From Nevskia sp. (GTDB lineage Bacteria > Pseudomonadota > Gammaproteobacteria > Nevskiales > Nevskiaceae): DNA of 64,000 nt. Positions within the stretch are counted from its first letter, which is position 1. Every line of letters begins with the position of its first letter. The notes under the pieces were generated by a model, which saw only the letters and a program-made list of their open reading frames with translations, ran no database searches and had not been told where the DNA came from. The translations under genes were made by a program, and so were the position numbers. The DNA lies in contig JARLJS010000123.1 in assembly GCA_031291075.1 (NCBI GenBank), positions 1 to 64,000 of the forward strand. Direction: 5' to 3'. This document shows positions 9,704 through 19,227 of the stretch, piece after piece.

Positions 9704-10465
9704 TCAGGTCGGAGGCGCTTTGCGCCGGTTCAGGAACTGCGTGACGCGCCGCTGCGCGTCCGGCGCCAGGCCTTCATTCTTGAACAGCTCCAGAGCGTGC
9801 GCCTGGGGCAGGGGCAGGCTGTCGCAGGCAATCAGCGCGCGCTTGTTGACCTGGTTCGCGTACCAGGAATTGGCGAGGATGTCCTTGGTCAGCGCCGCCA
9901 GCTCGGGTTCGAAGCGGTCGTCGGGGAAGCAGAAATTGACCAGGTGCATGTCCTGCGCCTGCACGCCGGAATAAGTGCGGGAGGTGTACATCATTTCCGC
10001 CGCCTTGGCGGTGCCCACCCGGTGCGGCAGGCGCAGGCTCAGGCCCCAGATCGGCGTGAGGCCCCAGCGGGCGTAGACGTCGGAGAACTGCGCCGACTCG
10101 GTCGAGACGATGAGGTCGGCCGCCAGCGCCAGTTCCAGCGCACCGGTGCAGCACAGGCCCTCAACCGCGGAGATCACTGGTTGCGGCAGGTTCGAAAGTT
10201 TGTCGATGACCTCGGAGTGATAGTGCGGCTTGGCGTGCGCCTTGACGTGCTGCAGCACCTCCGCCATGTCGTAGCCGGCCGAGAAGTTGCCGCCGGCGCC
10301 GCGCAGGATCACCAGGCCAACCTTGCGCGTATCGCGTGCGATCGCCTCGATGTGTTCGTCCAGGGCCTCGAACACATCCTTGGTGAGTGCGTTCAGCTTG
10401 TCCGGACGGTTCAGCGTCAGAGTCGCCGCGCCGTCCTCATCCTGCCGCAGGACCAACTCGTTCAT
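9704..10465 (-). CDS. Enoyl-CoA hydratase/isomerase family protein
   Basis: TLNRPDKLNALT, LRGAGGNFSAGYDM, AVEGLCCTGALELALAADLIV. ATG at 10465 overlaps the stop of the upstream efflux gene (ATGA). Confidence 0.88.
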   Translation of the reverse strand: MNELVLRQDEDGAATLTLNRPDKLNALTKDVFEALDEHIEAIARDTRKVGLVILRGAGGNFSAGYDMAEVLQHVKAHAKPHYHSEVIDKLSNLPQPVISAVEGLCCTGALELALAADLIVSTESAQFSDVYARWGLTPIWGLSLRLPHRVGTAKAAEMMYTSRTYSGVQAQDMHLVNFCFPDDRFEPELAALTKDILANSWYANQVNKRALIACDSLPLPQAHALELFKNEGLAPDAQRRVTQFLNRRKAPPT

Positions 10466-11931
10466 TTGAAAGCCACCTCGCGATTCCACCAGCCCCCACC
10501 CAGTGCCTGGAACAGGCCGGCCGTGTCGGAGTAACGGCTGGCCTGCGCCTGTACCAGGGCCAGTTCCGCCTGCCGGTAGGCGGTTTCTGCGTTCAGTACC
10601 GCCACCATGCTCACCGTGCCGAGTCCACGCTGCTGTTGCGCCAGGTCGAACGTCGCCCTGGCGGCGCGCTCGGCGGCCGCGCTGGCCTTCAGCGCGTCGG
10701 CATCCGACTGTAGTGCACGCAAGCTGTCTGCCACGTTCTGGCAGGCGAGGATCACCGCAGCCCGGTATTGGGCGCCGGCCTGGTCGAGAGCCGCGTCGGC
10801 CGCCCGTCGTTTGTGCAGCAGCGCCCCGGCGTCGAACAGGGTCTGGCTGAGCGAGGCGCCCAGGTTCCAGAAGCCGTTGTACGGCGTGAACAGGTCGCCG
10901 AATCTGAGTGCGCTGGAACCCACGCCGGCGTCGATCGAGAATTGCGGCAACATGTCAGCCACGGCCACTCCGACCTCGGCCGAGGCGAAGTGCAGGTTCT
11001 CCTCCGCTTGGCGCACGTCGGGGCGCTGTTCCACCAGCTTCGACGGCAGGCTGACCGGAATATCCTGCGGCAGGGTCAGGTCCTGTAGCGCGAAGGTTTC
11101 CGCCGGTTCGTCCGAGGGCAGGCGGCCGAGCAGGGCCGACAGGGCATCGCGCGTCTGCCCCAGTTGTTTCTGCAACGGCGGGAGATTCTGCGCGGTCTGG
11201 GCTTCGGCGGCCTGCTGCGCCAGCAGGTCGAGCTCGCTGGCGGTGCCCAGGGCGCGCTGCCGCCGCACGGTTCCGGTGAGCTGCTGCTGCACCTGCAGCA
11301 GCCGTTCGGTGGCGGCGATCTGCCCACGCAGCGACGCCTCCTGTACCGCCGTCACCACCACGTTGCTGCTCAGGGTGAGATAGGTGGCCTCCAACTGGAA
11401 GCGGCTGCTTTCCGCTTGTGCCTTGGCCGCCTCCACCGCACGTCGCGTGCCACCGAAGACGTCCGGGGCGTAGCTCAGAGTGAGCTGCGCGGTGTAAAGC
11501 GAGTAGAACGGATTGACCGCCACAGTGGGATTGGCGATCGAATTGTCGGCGTTCTTGGCGCGGTTGGCGCTGAATCCGCCTTGCACTACCGGAAGCAGGC
11601 CCGCCCATTGCGCCGAATACAGCTCATGCGCTTGCCGCAGCGCGGCCTGCGCGGCGGCGACATCCGGGTTTGCCTTCAACGCCTCCTCGACCATCCCGCT
11701 CAGCGCCGGCGAGCGGTACAGTGTCCACCATTGCGCGGGAATATCCATGCCCGCCGCGAAATGTTGGGCGCTGCCGCCGGTCGTTTCGGCCGAAGCGGTT
11801 TCCCCCTGCTGCGGCGCGCTGCCGTAGCCCCCGGCTGCGGGCGGCGCGGGGCGATGGAAGTCGGGGCCGACGGCACAGGCGGACAGGCCGGCGATCAACA
11901 AGCATGCTGCGGGACGTGTCATCAGTTCCAT
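10462..11931 (-). CDS. RND efflux outer-membrane lipoprotein (NodT/OprM family)
   Basis: LLIAGLSACAVGPDFHRP lipobox; two outer membrane efflux repeats (PDVAAAQAALRQA, RPDVRQAEENL). Annotated ORF runs further upstream; ATG at 11931 preferred. Confidence 0.9.
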   Translation of the reverse strand: MELMTRPAACLLIAGLSACAVGPDFHRPAPPAAGGYGSAPQQGETASAETTGGSAQHFAAGMDIPAQWWTLYRSPALSGMVEEALKANPDVAAAQAALRQAHELYSAQWAGLLPVVQGGFSANRAKNADNSIANPTVAVNPFYSLYTAQLTLSYAPDVFGGTRRAVEAAKAQAESSRFQLEATYLTLSSNVVVTAVQEASLRGQIAATERLLQVQQQLTGTVRRQRALGTASELDLLAQQAAEAQTAQNLPPLQKQLGQTRDALSALLGRLPSDEPAETFALQDLTLPQDIPVSLPSKLVEQRPDVRQAEENLHFASAEVGVAVADMLPQFSIDAGVGSSALRFGDLFTPYNGFWNLGASLSQTLFDAGALLHKRRAADAALDQAGAQYRAAVILACQNVADSLRALQSDADALKASAAAERAARATFDLAQQQRGLGTVSMVAVLNAETAYRQAELALVQAQASRYSDTAGLFQALGGGWWNREVAFK

Positions 11932-14900
11932 CAGCTCCACCTGGCCTTGCCGTGTCGTTGTTCGGCCCAGTGCTCGATCACATGGTACATGGAGGGCAGC
12001 ACGAACAGCGTGAGCAGGGTGGAGATGGCGAGACCGCCGACCACCACCGTGGCGATGCCGCGCTGCACGTCGCTGCCGACGCCGGTATGGATCGCGGCCG
12101 GCAGCATGCCGAGCGTGGCCACCGTGGCAGTCATCAGCACCGGGCGCAGGCGCTCGGTGGCGCCCTTCATGATCGCCTCGTGCAATTCGAAGCCGGCCTT
12201 CCGCATACGGTTGAGATTGGCCACCATGATGATGCCGTTCTGCACCGCCACGCCGAACAGGGCGATGAAGCCGACGCCGCTGGCGACGTTGAGATGCTGC
12301 CCGGTCAGGTGCAGGGAGATCAGGCCGCCCAGGGTGGCCAGCGGCACCACGCTGAGGATCAGCAGCGCCTGGCGGAAGGACTTGGTGCCGATGGTGAGGA
12401 AGATCAGCATCAATCCCATCACCAGGCCCAGGATCACCACCAGCCGCGACTCGGCACGCCGCTGGTTCTCGAACTGGCCGCCCCATTCCAGGCGGATCTT
12501 GTCCTTGTCGAAATGCACCTGGGTGGCGATTTTGGACTGCGCTTCCTGCAAGTAGGAAGTCAGGTCGCGGTCCCGGTTGTCGATGCGGATGGTGAGGTTG
12601 CGCTGGCCGTTCTCGCGGGTGATGGTGCTCTCGCCGGAGCGTACCTGGATGTCGGCGAGCTGTGACAAGGGAACCTGCGCGCCGCCGCTCGTGTTGACCG
12701 GCAGGTTGCCGAGCGCGTCCGGCCGGTCGCGGCTGGCGGCGACATAGCGCACCGTCAGCGGATAGGTCCTTTCGCCGACGTAGACGGTCGACACCGGCGC
12801 CTGGCCCACGCCGGTCTGGATCACGTTCTGCACGTCGGTCATGTTGATGCCGTAGCGAGCCGCCTTCTCGCGGTCCAGCTTGACGCTGATCTGCGGGATC
12901 GGGGGTTCCTGGAAGATCGAGGCGCTGGAGGTGCCCTGTACCGTGTACAACACATCCACGATCTGCCGGCCGATGTCGCGCAGCTGGTCGAGGTCGTCGC
13001 CGTAAATCTTGATCACCAGCGGACTGTGCGCGCCCCCGATCATGTCGTTGACGCCGTCGATGATCGGCTGGCTGATGCCGATGTCGTAGCCCGGCAGCTC
13101 CTTCGCCAGGTCCTTGGCCAGCCGGTCGACGAACTCCTTTTTCGGCTCGCCGGCCGGCCAGGTGTCATAAGGCTTGAGGCCGACCGGAGCCTCGATGTGG
13201 GACATCGTCCAGGAGTCGGTGCCGTCGTCGTTGCGGCCGGTCTGCGTCACGATGTAGGACACTTCCGGATACTTCAGCACGGCCCGGCGCAGGTCGCTGG
13301 CCATGTCGCTGGCCTTGTTCAGGGCGAGGCCGGTGGGCATCTGCACTTGCAGCCACAGCGCACCTTCGTCGAGGTCCGGCAGGAACTCGCGGCCGATGGT
13401 GCCGCCGAAACCCACCACCGCCAGCAGGGCGAAGGCCGCTACGCCGTAGATGATCCGCGGCTGTTCCAGGCAGGCCGCCAGCACCTTGTCGTAGGCCTCG
13501 GTCAGGCGTTCCAGCCAGCGGTTGTGGTAGACCTTGCCCGGTTTGCGGAACGCGATGTAGGCCAGCCCCGGCACCAGCGCCAGCGCGCACAGCAACGCGC
13601 CGAACAGGGCGTAGGCCATGGTGTAGGCCATCGGCGTGAACAGCTTGGCCTCGGCGCGTTCGAACGAGAACAGCGGCAGGTAGGCGGTGATGATGATCAG
13701 GCTGGCGAAGAAAATCGGGCGCGTTACCTGCAGCGTGGCCGCCTTGGCTTCGCTTTCGCTCAGTTCCTCCTCCGGCATCGCCTCGCGCCGGCGCAGCACC
13801 GCCTCCGTCACCACGATTGCGCCATCCACCAGGATGCCGAAGTCGATCGCCCCCAACGACAGCAGGTTGGCCGAGACCTTGGTGAGGTTGAGCAGGGAGA
13901 ACACCGACACCAACGCCATCGGGATCGCCACCGCCACCACCAGCGCGCTGCGCGGGCTGCCAAGGAACAGGATCAGGATCAGGAACACCAGGGTCACGCC
14001 TTCGGCGATGGTATGCCCGACCTTGTCGATGGTGGAGCGCACCAGGTCGTCGCGGTCGACATAGGGCACGATGCGCACATCCTTGCTGGCGAGCTGTTTG
14101 TTGAGCTCAGCCACCTTGGCATGGACCCCCTCCAGCGTCTTGGACGGGTTCTGGTACTTCAGCATCAGCACGATGCCTTCGATCGTGTCGGGGTTGTTGT
14201 CCTTGCCCAGGATGCCCTCGCGTTCCTGGTGGCTCAAGGTGGTGCGGCCGAGGTCGCGCACCAGCACCGGCGCGCCGTTAACCTGGGTGATGACAATCGA
14301 GCCGATGTCCGCCAGGCTGTGGATCAGACCCACCCCGCGGATGACATAGCTCTGGTCGCCACGCGACACCCGTCCGCCGCCGGCGTTGGTGTTGTTGGCG
14401 TTGATGGCGTTGATGACGTCGGTGATGCCGAGGCCGTAGTGCTGCAGCTGCGCCGGGTCGAGGTCGAGCTGATATTCGGTGGTGAAGCCGCCGAAATTGG
14501 TATCGTCCACCACTCCCGGCACCGACTTCATCGCCGGGATCACGGTCCAGCGCTGGATCTCCGACAACTCCTGCAGGTTGCGGGTGTCCGATTCCAGGGT
14601 GTAGCGGAAGATTTCGCCGGCCGGGCCGGCGACCGGGTCCAGCGACGGCGAGGCGCCCGGCGGCAGCACGGCCTGGTTGATGCGCTCCAGCAAGCGCTGG
14701 CGCGCCCAGTAATCCTCATAGCCGTCGCGGAACAGTACCGTGATCAGCGACAGGCCGAAGGTGCTGGTCGAACGCATCAGCAGCAGTCCCGGCGTGCCGT
14801 TGATCTGGCGCTCCAGCGGCACGGTGATCAACTGCTCCACTTCCTCCGCGGCGAGACCCGGAATTTGCGTCGTGACCTGGGCAGCTACATCGCCCAGGTC

Positions 14901-15020
14901 CGGATACGCTTCCACCGACAGGGTTTTCCAGGCGTAGGCACCAAAGCCGCACAGCAGCAGCGCCAGCACGAACACCGCCATCCGCCGGTGCAGGCAGAAG
15001 CCGACGAACTGGTCAATCAT
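11931..15020 (-). CDS. CzcA/CusA-type heavy-metal efflux RND permease
   Basis: ~1029 aa; AYPDLGDVAAQVTTQIPGLAAEEVEQLITVPLE; DFGILVDGAIVVTE HME-RND motif; repeated RND topology. Confidence 0.93.
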   Translation of the reverse strand: MIDQFVGFCLHRRMAVFVLALLLCGFGAYAWKTLSVEAYPDLGDVAAQVTTQIPGLAAEEVEQLITVPLERQINGTPGLLLMRSTSTFGLSLITVLFRDGYEDYWARQRLLERINQAVLPPGASPSLDPVAGPAGEIFRYTLESDTRNLQELSEIQRWTVIPAMKSVPGVVDDTNFGGFTTEYQLDLDPAQLQHYGLGITDVINAINANNTNAGGGRVSRGDQSYVIRGVGLIHSLADIGSIVITQVNGAPVLVRDLGRTTLSHQEREGILGKDNNPDTIEGIVLMLKYQNPSKTLEGVHAKVAELNKQLASKDVRIVPYVDRDDLVRSTIDKVGHTIAEGVTLVFLILILFLGSPRSALVVAVAIPMALVSVFSLLNLTKVSANLLSLGAIDFGILVDGAIVVTEAVLRRREAMPEEELSESEAKAATLQVTRPIFFASLIIITAYLPLFSFERAEAKLFTPMAYTMAYALFGALLCALALVPGLAYIAFRKPGKVYHNRWLERLTEAYDKVLAACLEQPRIIYGVAAFALLAVVGFGGTIGREFLPDLDEGALWLQVQMPTGLALNKASDMASDLRRAVLKYPEVSYIVTQTGRNDDGTDSWTMSHIEAPVGLKPYDTWPAGEPKKEFVDRLAKDLAKELPGYDIGISQPIIDGVNDMIGGAHSPLVIKIYGDDLDQLRDIGRQIVDVLYTVQGTSSASIFQEPPIPQISVKLDREKAARYGINMTDVQNVIQTGVGQAPVSTVYVGERTYPLTVRYVAASRDRPDALGNLPVNTSGGAQVPLSQLADIQVRSGESTITRENGQRNLTIRIDNRDRDLTSYLQEAQSKIATQVHFDKDKIRLEWGGQFENQRRAESRLVVILGLVMGLMLIFLTIGTKSFRQALLILSVVPLATLGGLISLHLTGQHLNVASGVGFIALFGVAVQNGIIMVANLNRMRKAGFELHEAIMKGATERLRPVLMTATVATLGMLPAAIHTGVGSDVQRGIATVVVGGLAISTLLTLFVLPSMYHVIEHWAEQRHGKARWS

Positions 15021-16179
15021 TGAGCAGGACTCCGCCCTTCACCACCACCTGCTCACCTGCCTTGACGCCGGAATCGATCGCTACCGAGGCGCCTTCCTCG
15101 AGCTGAAGCTGGACGGTGCGGCGCTCGAAAGTCCAGGGCGCGGTGGCGACGAACACGCTGGTGCGGTCGTTGTTCATCAGCAGGGCCGAACTGGGCAACA
15201 TAACCTGGCTGCGCTTCGGGCCCTGCAGCGTCACCGTGGCGAACATATTCGGCTTGAGGCGGTAGTCAGGATTGGTGAAGGCGATGCGGATCTTGTTGCG
15301 GCGCGAATCGGGTTCGACCACGTCGGCCACGAACAGCACCTTGCCGTGCAGCGGCTGGCCCGGATAGGCGCTGAGATCGACATCGGCGTCCTGGTTTCTG
15401 GACACCGAGGCCAGATCCTTCTCTGCCACCAGCGCCGTGACCCACACCGTGCTCAAGTCGGCGATCGTCATCATCGGCTGGGTCGGATCGTTGATCATAT
15501 TGCCCGGCGCGACCGACAGGCTGGTGATGCTCCCGCCGACCGGCGCCCGCACCAGGAGCTGGCGTGCGCCATGCCTGGTGTCGGGCGATGCCCCCAGCGC
15601 GTGCAGGTGCGCCTGGGTCCTGGCGTATTCCGCGGCGGCCTGCGCGTGGTCGCTCCTGGCTTGGTCCAGGTCGCGATCCGAAGCGGCGCCGATCCCGGCC
15701 TGGCCCTGCTGGCGTTCAAGGTTCTTCTGGGTCAGGGCAAAGCTGTCCGCGGCCTTGTCGTTATCGTCGTAGGCCTGGGCAAGGTCGGGCGAGTCGATCA
15801 CCGCCAGCACCTGGCCGCGGGTCACGCGCTCGCCCAGCGCGACCTTCAACTCCAGCAGGCGGCCGCTCAACGGCGACAGCACGGCGGCCGTGCGGGAGGG
15901 CTCGGCCTCGACGACGCCGGGCAACATCAGCCGTGCACTGACCTCCTGCTCCGACGCCGCCATCACGGTCAGTCGCTCGCGCAACGGGGAACCTTCCGGA
16001 ATTACGATCTTGTCGCCCTGGCGCACCATTGCCGCCGCTTCCGCCGCCGCTTTCTTGTGGCCGGCGAACAAGCCGAAGCCATTGGTGAAGAGCGCCGCGA
16101 CCAGCAGCAGCCCCAGCAGGATCCCGCCGAGCAGAAAGGCGCGCCCGCGAGGCGACGGCGTGTGGTCGTGAATCGGCAT
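15013..16179 (-). CDS. HlyD/CusB-type RND periplasmic adaptor subunit
   Basis: Single N-terminal TM; lipoyl/barrel motifs LSPLSGRLLELKVALGERVTRGQVLAVIDSPDL; VRAPVGGSITSLSVAPGNMI; overlaps the RND gene. Confidence 0.92.
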   Translation of the reverse strand: MPIHDHTPSPRGRAFLLGGILLGLLLVAALFTNGFGLFAGHKKAAAEAAAMVRQGDKIVIPEGSPLRERLTVMAASEQEVSARLMLPGVVEAEPSRTAAVLSPLSGRLLELKVALGERVTRGQVLAVIDSPDLAQAYDDNDKAADSFALTQKNLERQQGQAGIGAASDRDLDQARSDHAQAAAEYARTQAHLHALGASPDTRHGARQLLVRAPVGGSITSLSVAPGNMINDPTQPMMTIADLSTVWVTALVAEKDLASVSRNQDADVDLSAYPGQPLHGKVLFVADVVEPDSRRNKIRIAFTNPDYRLKPNMFATVTLQGPKRSQVMLPSSALLMNNDRTSVFVATAPWTFERRTVQLQLEEGASVAIDSGVKAGEQVVVKGGVLLND

Positions 16180-16384
16180 GGTGAGGGTCCCTGAACGGCT
16201 TTCAGCCCAAGTTTGGACACATCATTTATTGGCGCGCCAGCCCTCCGGCCGACTCCCGAGTGGATGGCCGTCGAGCGCAACGCATTAAATTTCAAGGATA
16301 AATGCGAATTATGACAATTTGATGCCGGGCGGTCGATTCTCTGGCCGGGTCGGGAATGGGGCGGTCCCTCCAGCGCAGCCCGCG

Positions 16385-17908
16385 CTAGTACTCGAGATGG
16401 ATCCGGAACCCGATCACGTTGGCCGGGCCACGGTCCTTGTTATAACCGGGGTTGTCGATGCGCTGGAAATCGCCGCTGAGCTGCACGCCTTTGAACGGCT
16501 CGAATCGGTAGTAGCTCTCCAGCACGCGCTCCGCGCCATAGTCAATCCTGCCGTCGCCGACCACGAAGCCCAGGCCACCGGCGGCCAGGTACTCTTCCTG
16601 CGGCCCCGACAGATTGCCGATGACGTAAGCCAGGCCGAGACGATCGCTAGGCCGTGCCCAATGCACGCCGTCGAGCTGGCCGCCGAACGTGACCAGGCGG
16701 TCCACCTGGGTGAAGGCGAACGACTCGGTGCGGCCGTCGTTCCATCCCACGCGTGCGAACAAGCCGGTTTCGCCGTCGTCCGCCAGCGGCAGTTCCCCGT
16801 TCAGGGCAAAGCCGTACTTGCGGCGGTAGGGCTTGTCGTCGGCGACGATGTCCGGCGTGGTGCCGTTGGCCTGGCCAATGGCCAGGGCTTCGCGGTACAG
16901 GCCCATGCGCGCCGTGTTCTGGTAGACCAGCGCCCGCACCACCCAGCCGTTGTCCCGCGGCTGCTGCAGCGTCAGTTCCAGTTGCTGGCCGTTGGCATGG
17001 GTGATGGGGCTGTCCAGCGGCTGGCCGTTGGCGAACCTCGGCATCTGGTAGATGCCGTAGCGCAGCGACCAGGCCGGGCTGATGTAGCCGATCATGAGCC
17101 CGCCGCTGTAGCCGCGCGTGTCCGCCGCGTAGTCCCAGGCCGTGTTCTGGAACAGGCTCCAGTTCTCGAACTGGGTGCGGGTGGAATTGGCGTAGCGGTT
17201 CTTGTCGAAATCGTCCGGCGCGGCCATGGTGCCGAGCTTGAACTCCAGGCGCGTGTCGGCCTCCTGGCCGGGCAGGCTGTCCTGCGCGCGCTCGACCTCG
17301 TGGCTGGAATCGCTCAGCGGCAGCACGTAGCGCAGGTACTTGCGCGCGGCGTAAGGGGTCTTGGGCAGGCTGGATGCGCCCTGCCGGATGGGGTCGCCGT
17401 TGGTGAGGCTGCCCAGGCCGGTGACGTTGCCGATGCCGCCACCCTGGAACAGCTCGATATCCAGGTAAAGCTGGAGATGCCGCAGCGGCTCCCAGCCGGT
17501 ATAGACCCCGTAGGTATAACTGTTCGCCGTGTCGCCGTCGGCCGGCAGGCTCAGGTTGCTGGCGTAGGGAGAGTTCAGCGGATACAGGTGCTGCCGGATC
17601 ATGGTGAACTGCAGTCCGGTCAGCATCGGCAGCGGCACGTGCTCCAGGCCGAGCCGCGCCAGCCAGTCGGCCAGTTCCGGCGCGGTATCCCGCGGGGATG
17701 CTCCGGCGCCCGTCGCGGCACTCGTGCCATCCGCCGCGGCCAGCCACGACGTGGCGCCAAACGCGAGGATCGCCGCCCGGATCGTGTCCGGCCATGGGCG
17801 GCGTCGACGCGGGCTTCCGTCCCCGTTGTTTGACCGGGCTTTGCGGCCAGGCTGGAAATCCGGGTGCGACAGGCCGGCGTCCGCTGTGACGCACTGGGTG
17901 TGCTGCAT
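16385..17908 (-). CDS. Carbohydrate-selective porin (OprB-like) / outer-membrane beta-barrel protein
   Basis: Signal-like N-terminus; GVYTGWEPLRHLQLYLDIELFQGGG; amphipathic strands ending IGFRIHLEY (terminal aromatic). Confidence 0.65.
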   Translation of the reverse strand: MQHTQCVTADAGLSHPDFQPGRKARSNNGDGSPRRRRPWPDTIRAAILAFGATSWLAAADGTSAATGAGASPRDTAPELADWLARLGLEHVPLPMLTGLQFTMIRQHLYPLNSPYASNLSLPADGDTANSYTYGVYTGWEPLRHLQLYLDIELFQGGGIGNVTGLGSLTNGDPIRQGASSLPKTPYAARKYLRYVLPLSDSSHEVERAQDSLPGQEADTRLEFKLGTMAAPDDFDKNRYANSTRTQFENWSLFQNTAWDYAADTRGYSGGLMIGYISPAWSLRYGIYQMPRFANGQPLDSPITHANGQQLELTLQQPRDNGWVVRALVYQNTARMGLYREALAIGQANGTTPDIVADDKPYRRKYGFALNGELPLADDGETGLFARVGWNDGRTESFAFTQVDRLVTFGGQLDGVHWARPSDRLGLAYVIGNLSGPQEEYLAAGGLGFVVGDGRIDYGAERVLESYYRFEPFKGVQLSGDFQRIDNPGYNKDRGPANVIGFRIHLEY

Positions 17909-18116
17909 GGGTCTTCTTTGAGATTGCCGGGAATAAGGCGTCATTGTCGCGCAGTTCCTCTCCGCCAGAGCGTAGCCCACGGTTCGCGAGCCGACGCGCC
18001 GCTGGCGTAGACTGGCGGCGGTCGGCCGGGACAACGCGTCGACCATCCTGGCATGGTGCATCCGGCACGCAAGGTGCAGGTCCGGCGCCCAGGGAACATA
18101 CCGGAAGGATGCTTCG

Positions 18117-19112
18117 ATGCTGATCGCGATCGTGCTGCTGCTGGGCGCCGCCGGCCTGATCTACGGCGCCTGCGAATTTTTCGTCAACGGGGTGGAGTGG
18201 TTCGGCCGCAAGGCCGGGGTGGGGCAGACCGCGGTCGGCACCGTGCTGGCGGCGTTCGGCACGGCCCTGCCGGAGAGCGTGGTGACCCTGGTCGCGGTCG
18301 CCTTTGGCCGCGACGGAGCGTCCAAGGACATCGGTGTCGGTGCCGCGCTGGGCGGGCCGCTGGTGCTGAGCACCGTTGCTTATGCGGTGGTCGGGCTGAC
18401 CACCCTGGCTGCCCGCCCCGGCGGTTCCACTGCGGTCACGGTCAACCGCGAACGGCTCGGTCGCGACCAGTTCTGGTTCCTGTTGATCTTCCTCTGCAAA
18501 ATGGCTCTCGGCCTGATCGCCTTCGCCTTCAAGCCGCTGTTGGGCTTTGCCTTCCTCGCCGTCTACGCCCTCTACGTCTGGAAGGAGATCGGCCACGAGG
18601 ACGACGCGGAGCACGAGGAACTCGAGCCGCTCAAGCTGCGTCCGCGCGATACCGACCCGGCATCGGCCTGGGTGGTGGCACAAGCCGGCTTGGCGCTGGT
18701 GGTGATTTTCGGCGCGTCCCAGCTATTCGTGCGCCAGCTCGAAAGTGTCGGCCCCTGGCTCGGCATCCCCGCCACCGTCACCGCCCTGCTGCTGAGCCCG
18801 ATCGCCACCGAGCTGCCCGAGACCATGAACGCGATCATCTGGATCCGCCAGGGCAAGCAGCGGCTGGCGCTGGCCAACATCAGCGGCGCCATGATGATCC
18901 AGACCACCGTGCCCAGCGCGTTCGGCCTGTTCTTCACACCCTGGATGTTTGACGCGCCGCTGATCCTGTCCGGCGCGGTCACCCTGGCGTCCATCTCGGG
19001 GCTGTACCTGCTGCTGCGTCGGGATGCGTTGACGGCGCGACGGCTGGCGCTGTTCGGGACGTTGTACGGGGTGTTCGCGCTTGGTTTGTTGATCCTGCGG
19101 ATGCCCGGGTAG
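18117..19112 (+). CDS. Sodium/calcium exchanger (CaCA) family membrane protein
   Basis: Two alpha-repeat-like motifs: GTVLAAFGTALPESVVTL and LSPIATELPETMNAIIW; ~10 hydrophobic segments. Confidence 0.82.
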   Translation: MLIAIVLLLGAAGLIYGACEFFVNGVEWFGRKAGVGQTAVGTVLAAFGTALPESVVTLVAVAFGRDGASKDIGVGAALGGPLVLSTVAYAVVGLTTLAARPGGSTAVTVNRERLGRDQFWFLLIFLCKMALGLIAFAFKPLLGFAFLAVYALYVWKEIGHEDDAEHEELEPLKLRPRDTDPASAWVVAQAGLALVVIFGASQLFVRQLESVGPWLGIPATVTALLLSPIATELPETMNAIIWIRQGKQRLALANISGAMMIQTTVPSAFGLFFTPWMFDAPLILSGAVTLASISGLYLLLRRDALTARRLALFGTLYGVFALGLLILRMPG

Positions 19113-19227
19113 GGGCTGGGCACCGCCCAATCCCGTGTTCCCCAATGCCGGACAGCGTAGGGATGCGGCAGTCTCGTCAGCAGAGAGGGCCGCGAAGCGG
19201 CCCTCAACTACTGATCGACCAGGAACC

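Noticed and set aside
13026-15023. 665-aa plus-strand ORF opposite the RND permease
   Set aside because: Antisense of a strongly supported RND gene.
16385-17908. Assignment of the barrel protein as part of the metal-efflux operon
   Set aside because: Same strand but ~200 nt upstream of the adaptor gene, and resembles OprB-type porins; functional linkage not supported by sequence alone.
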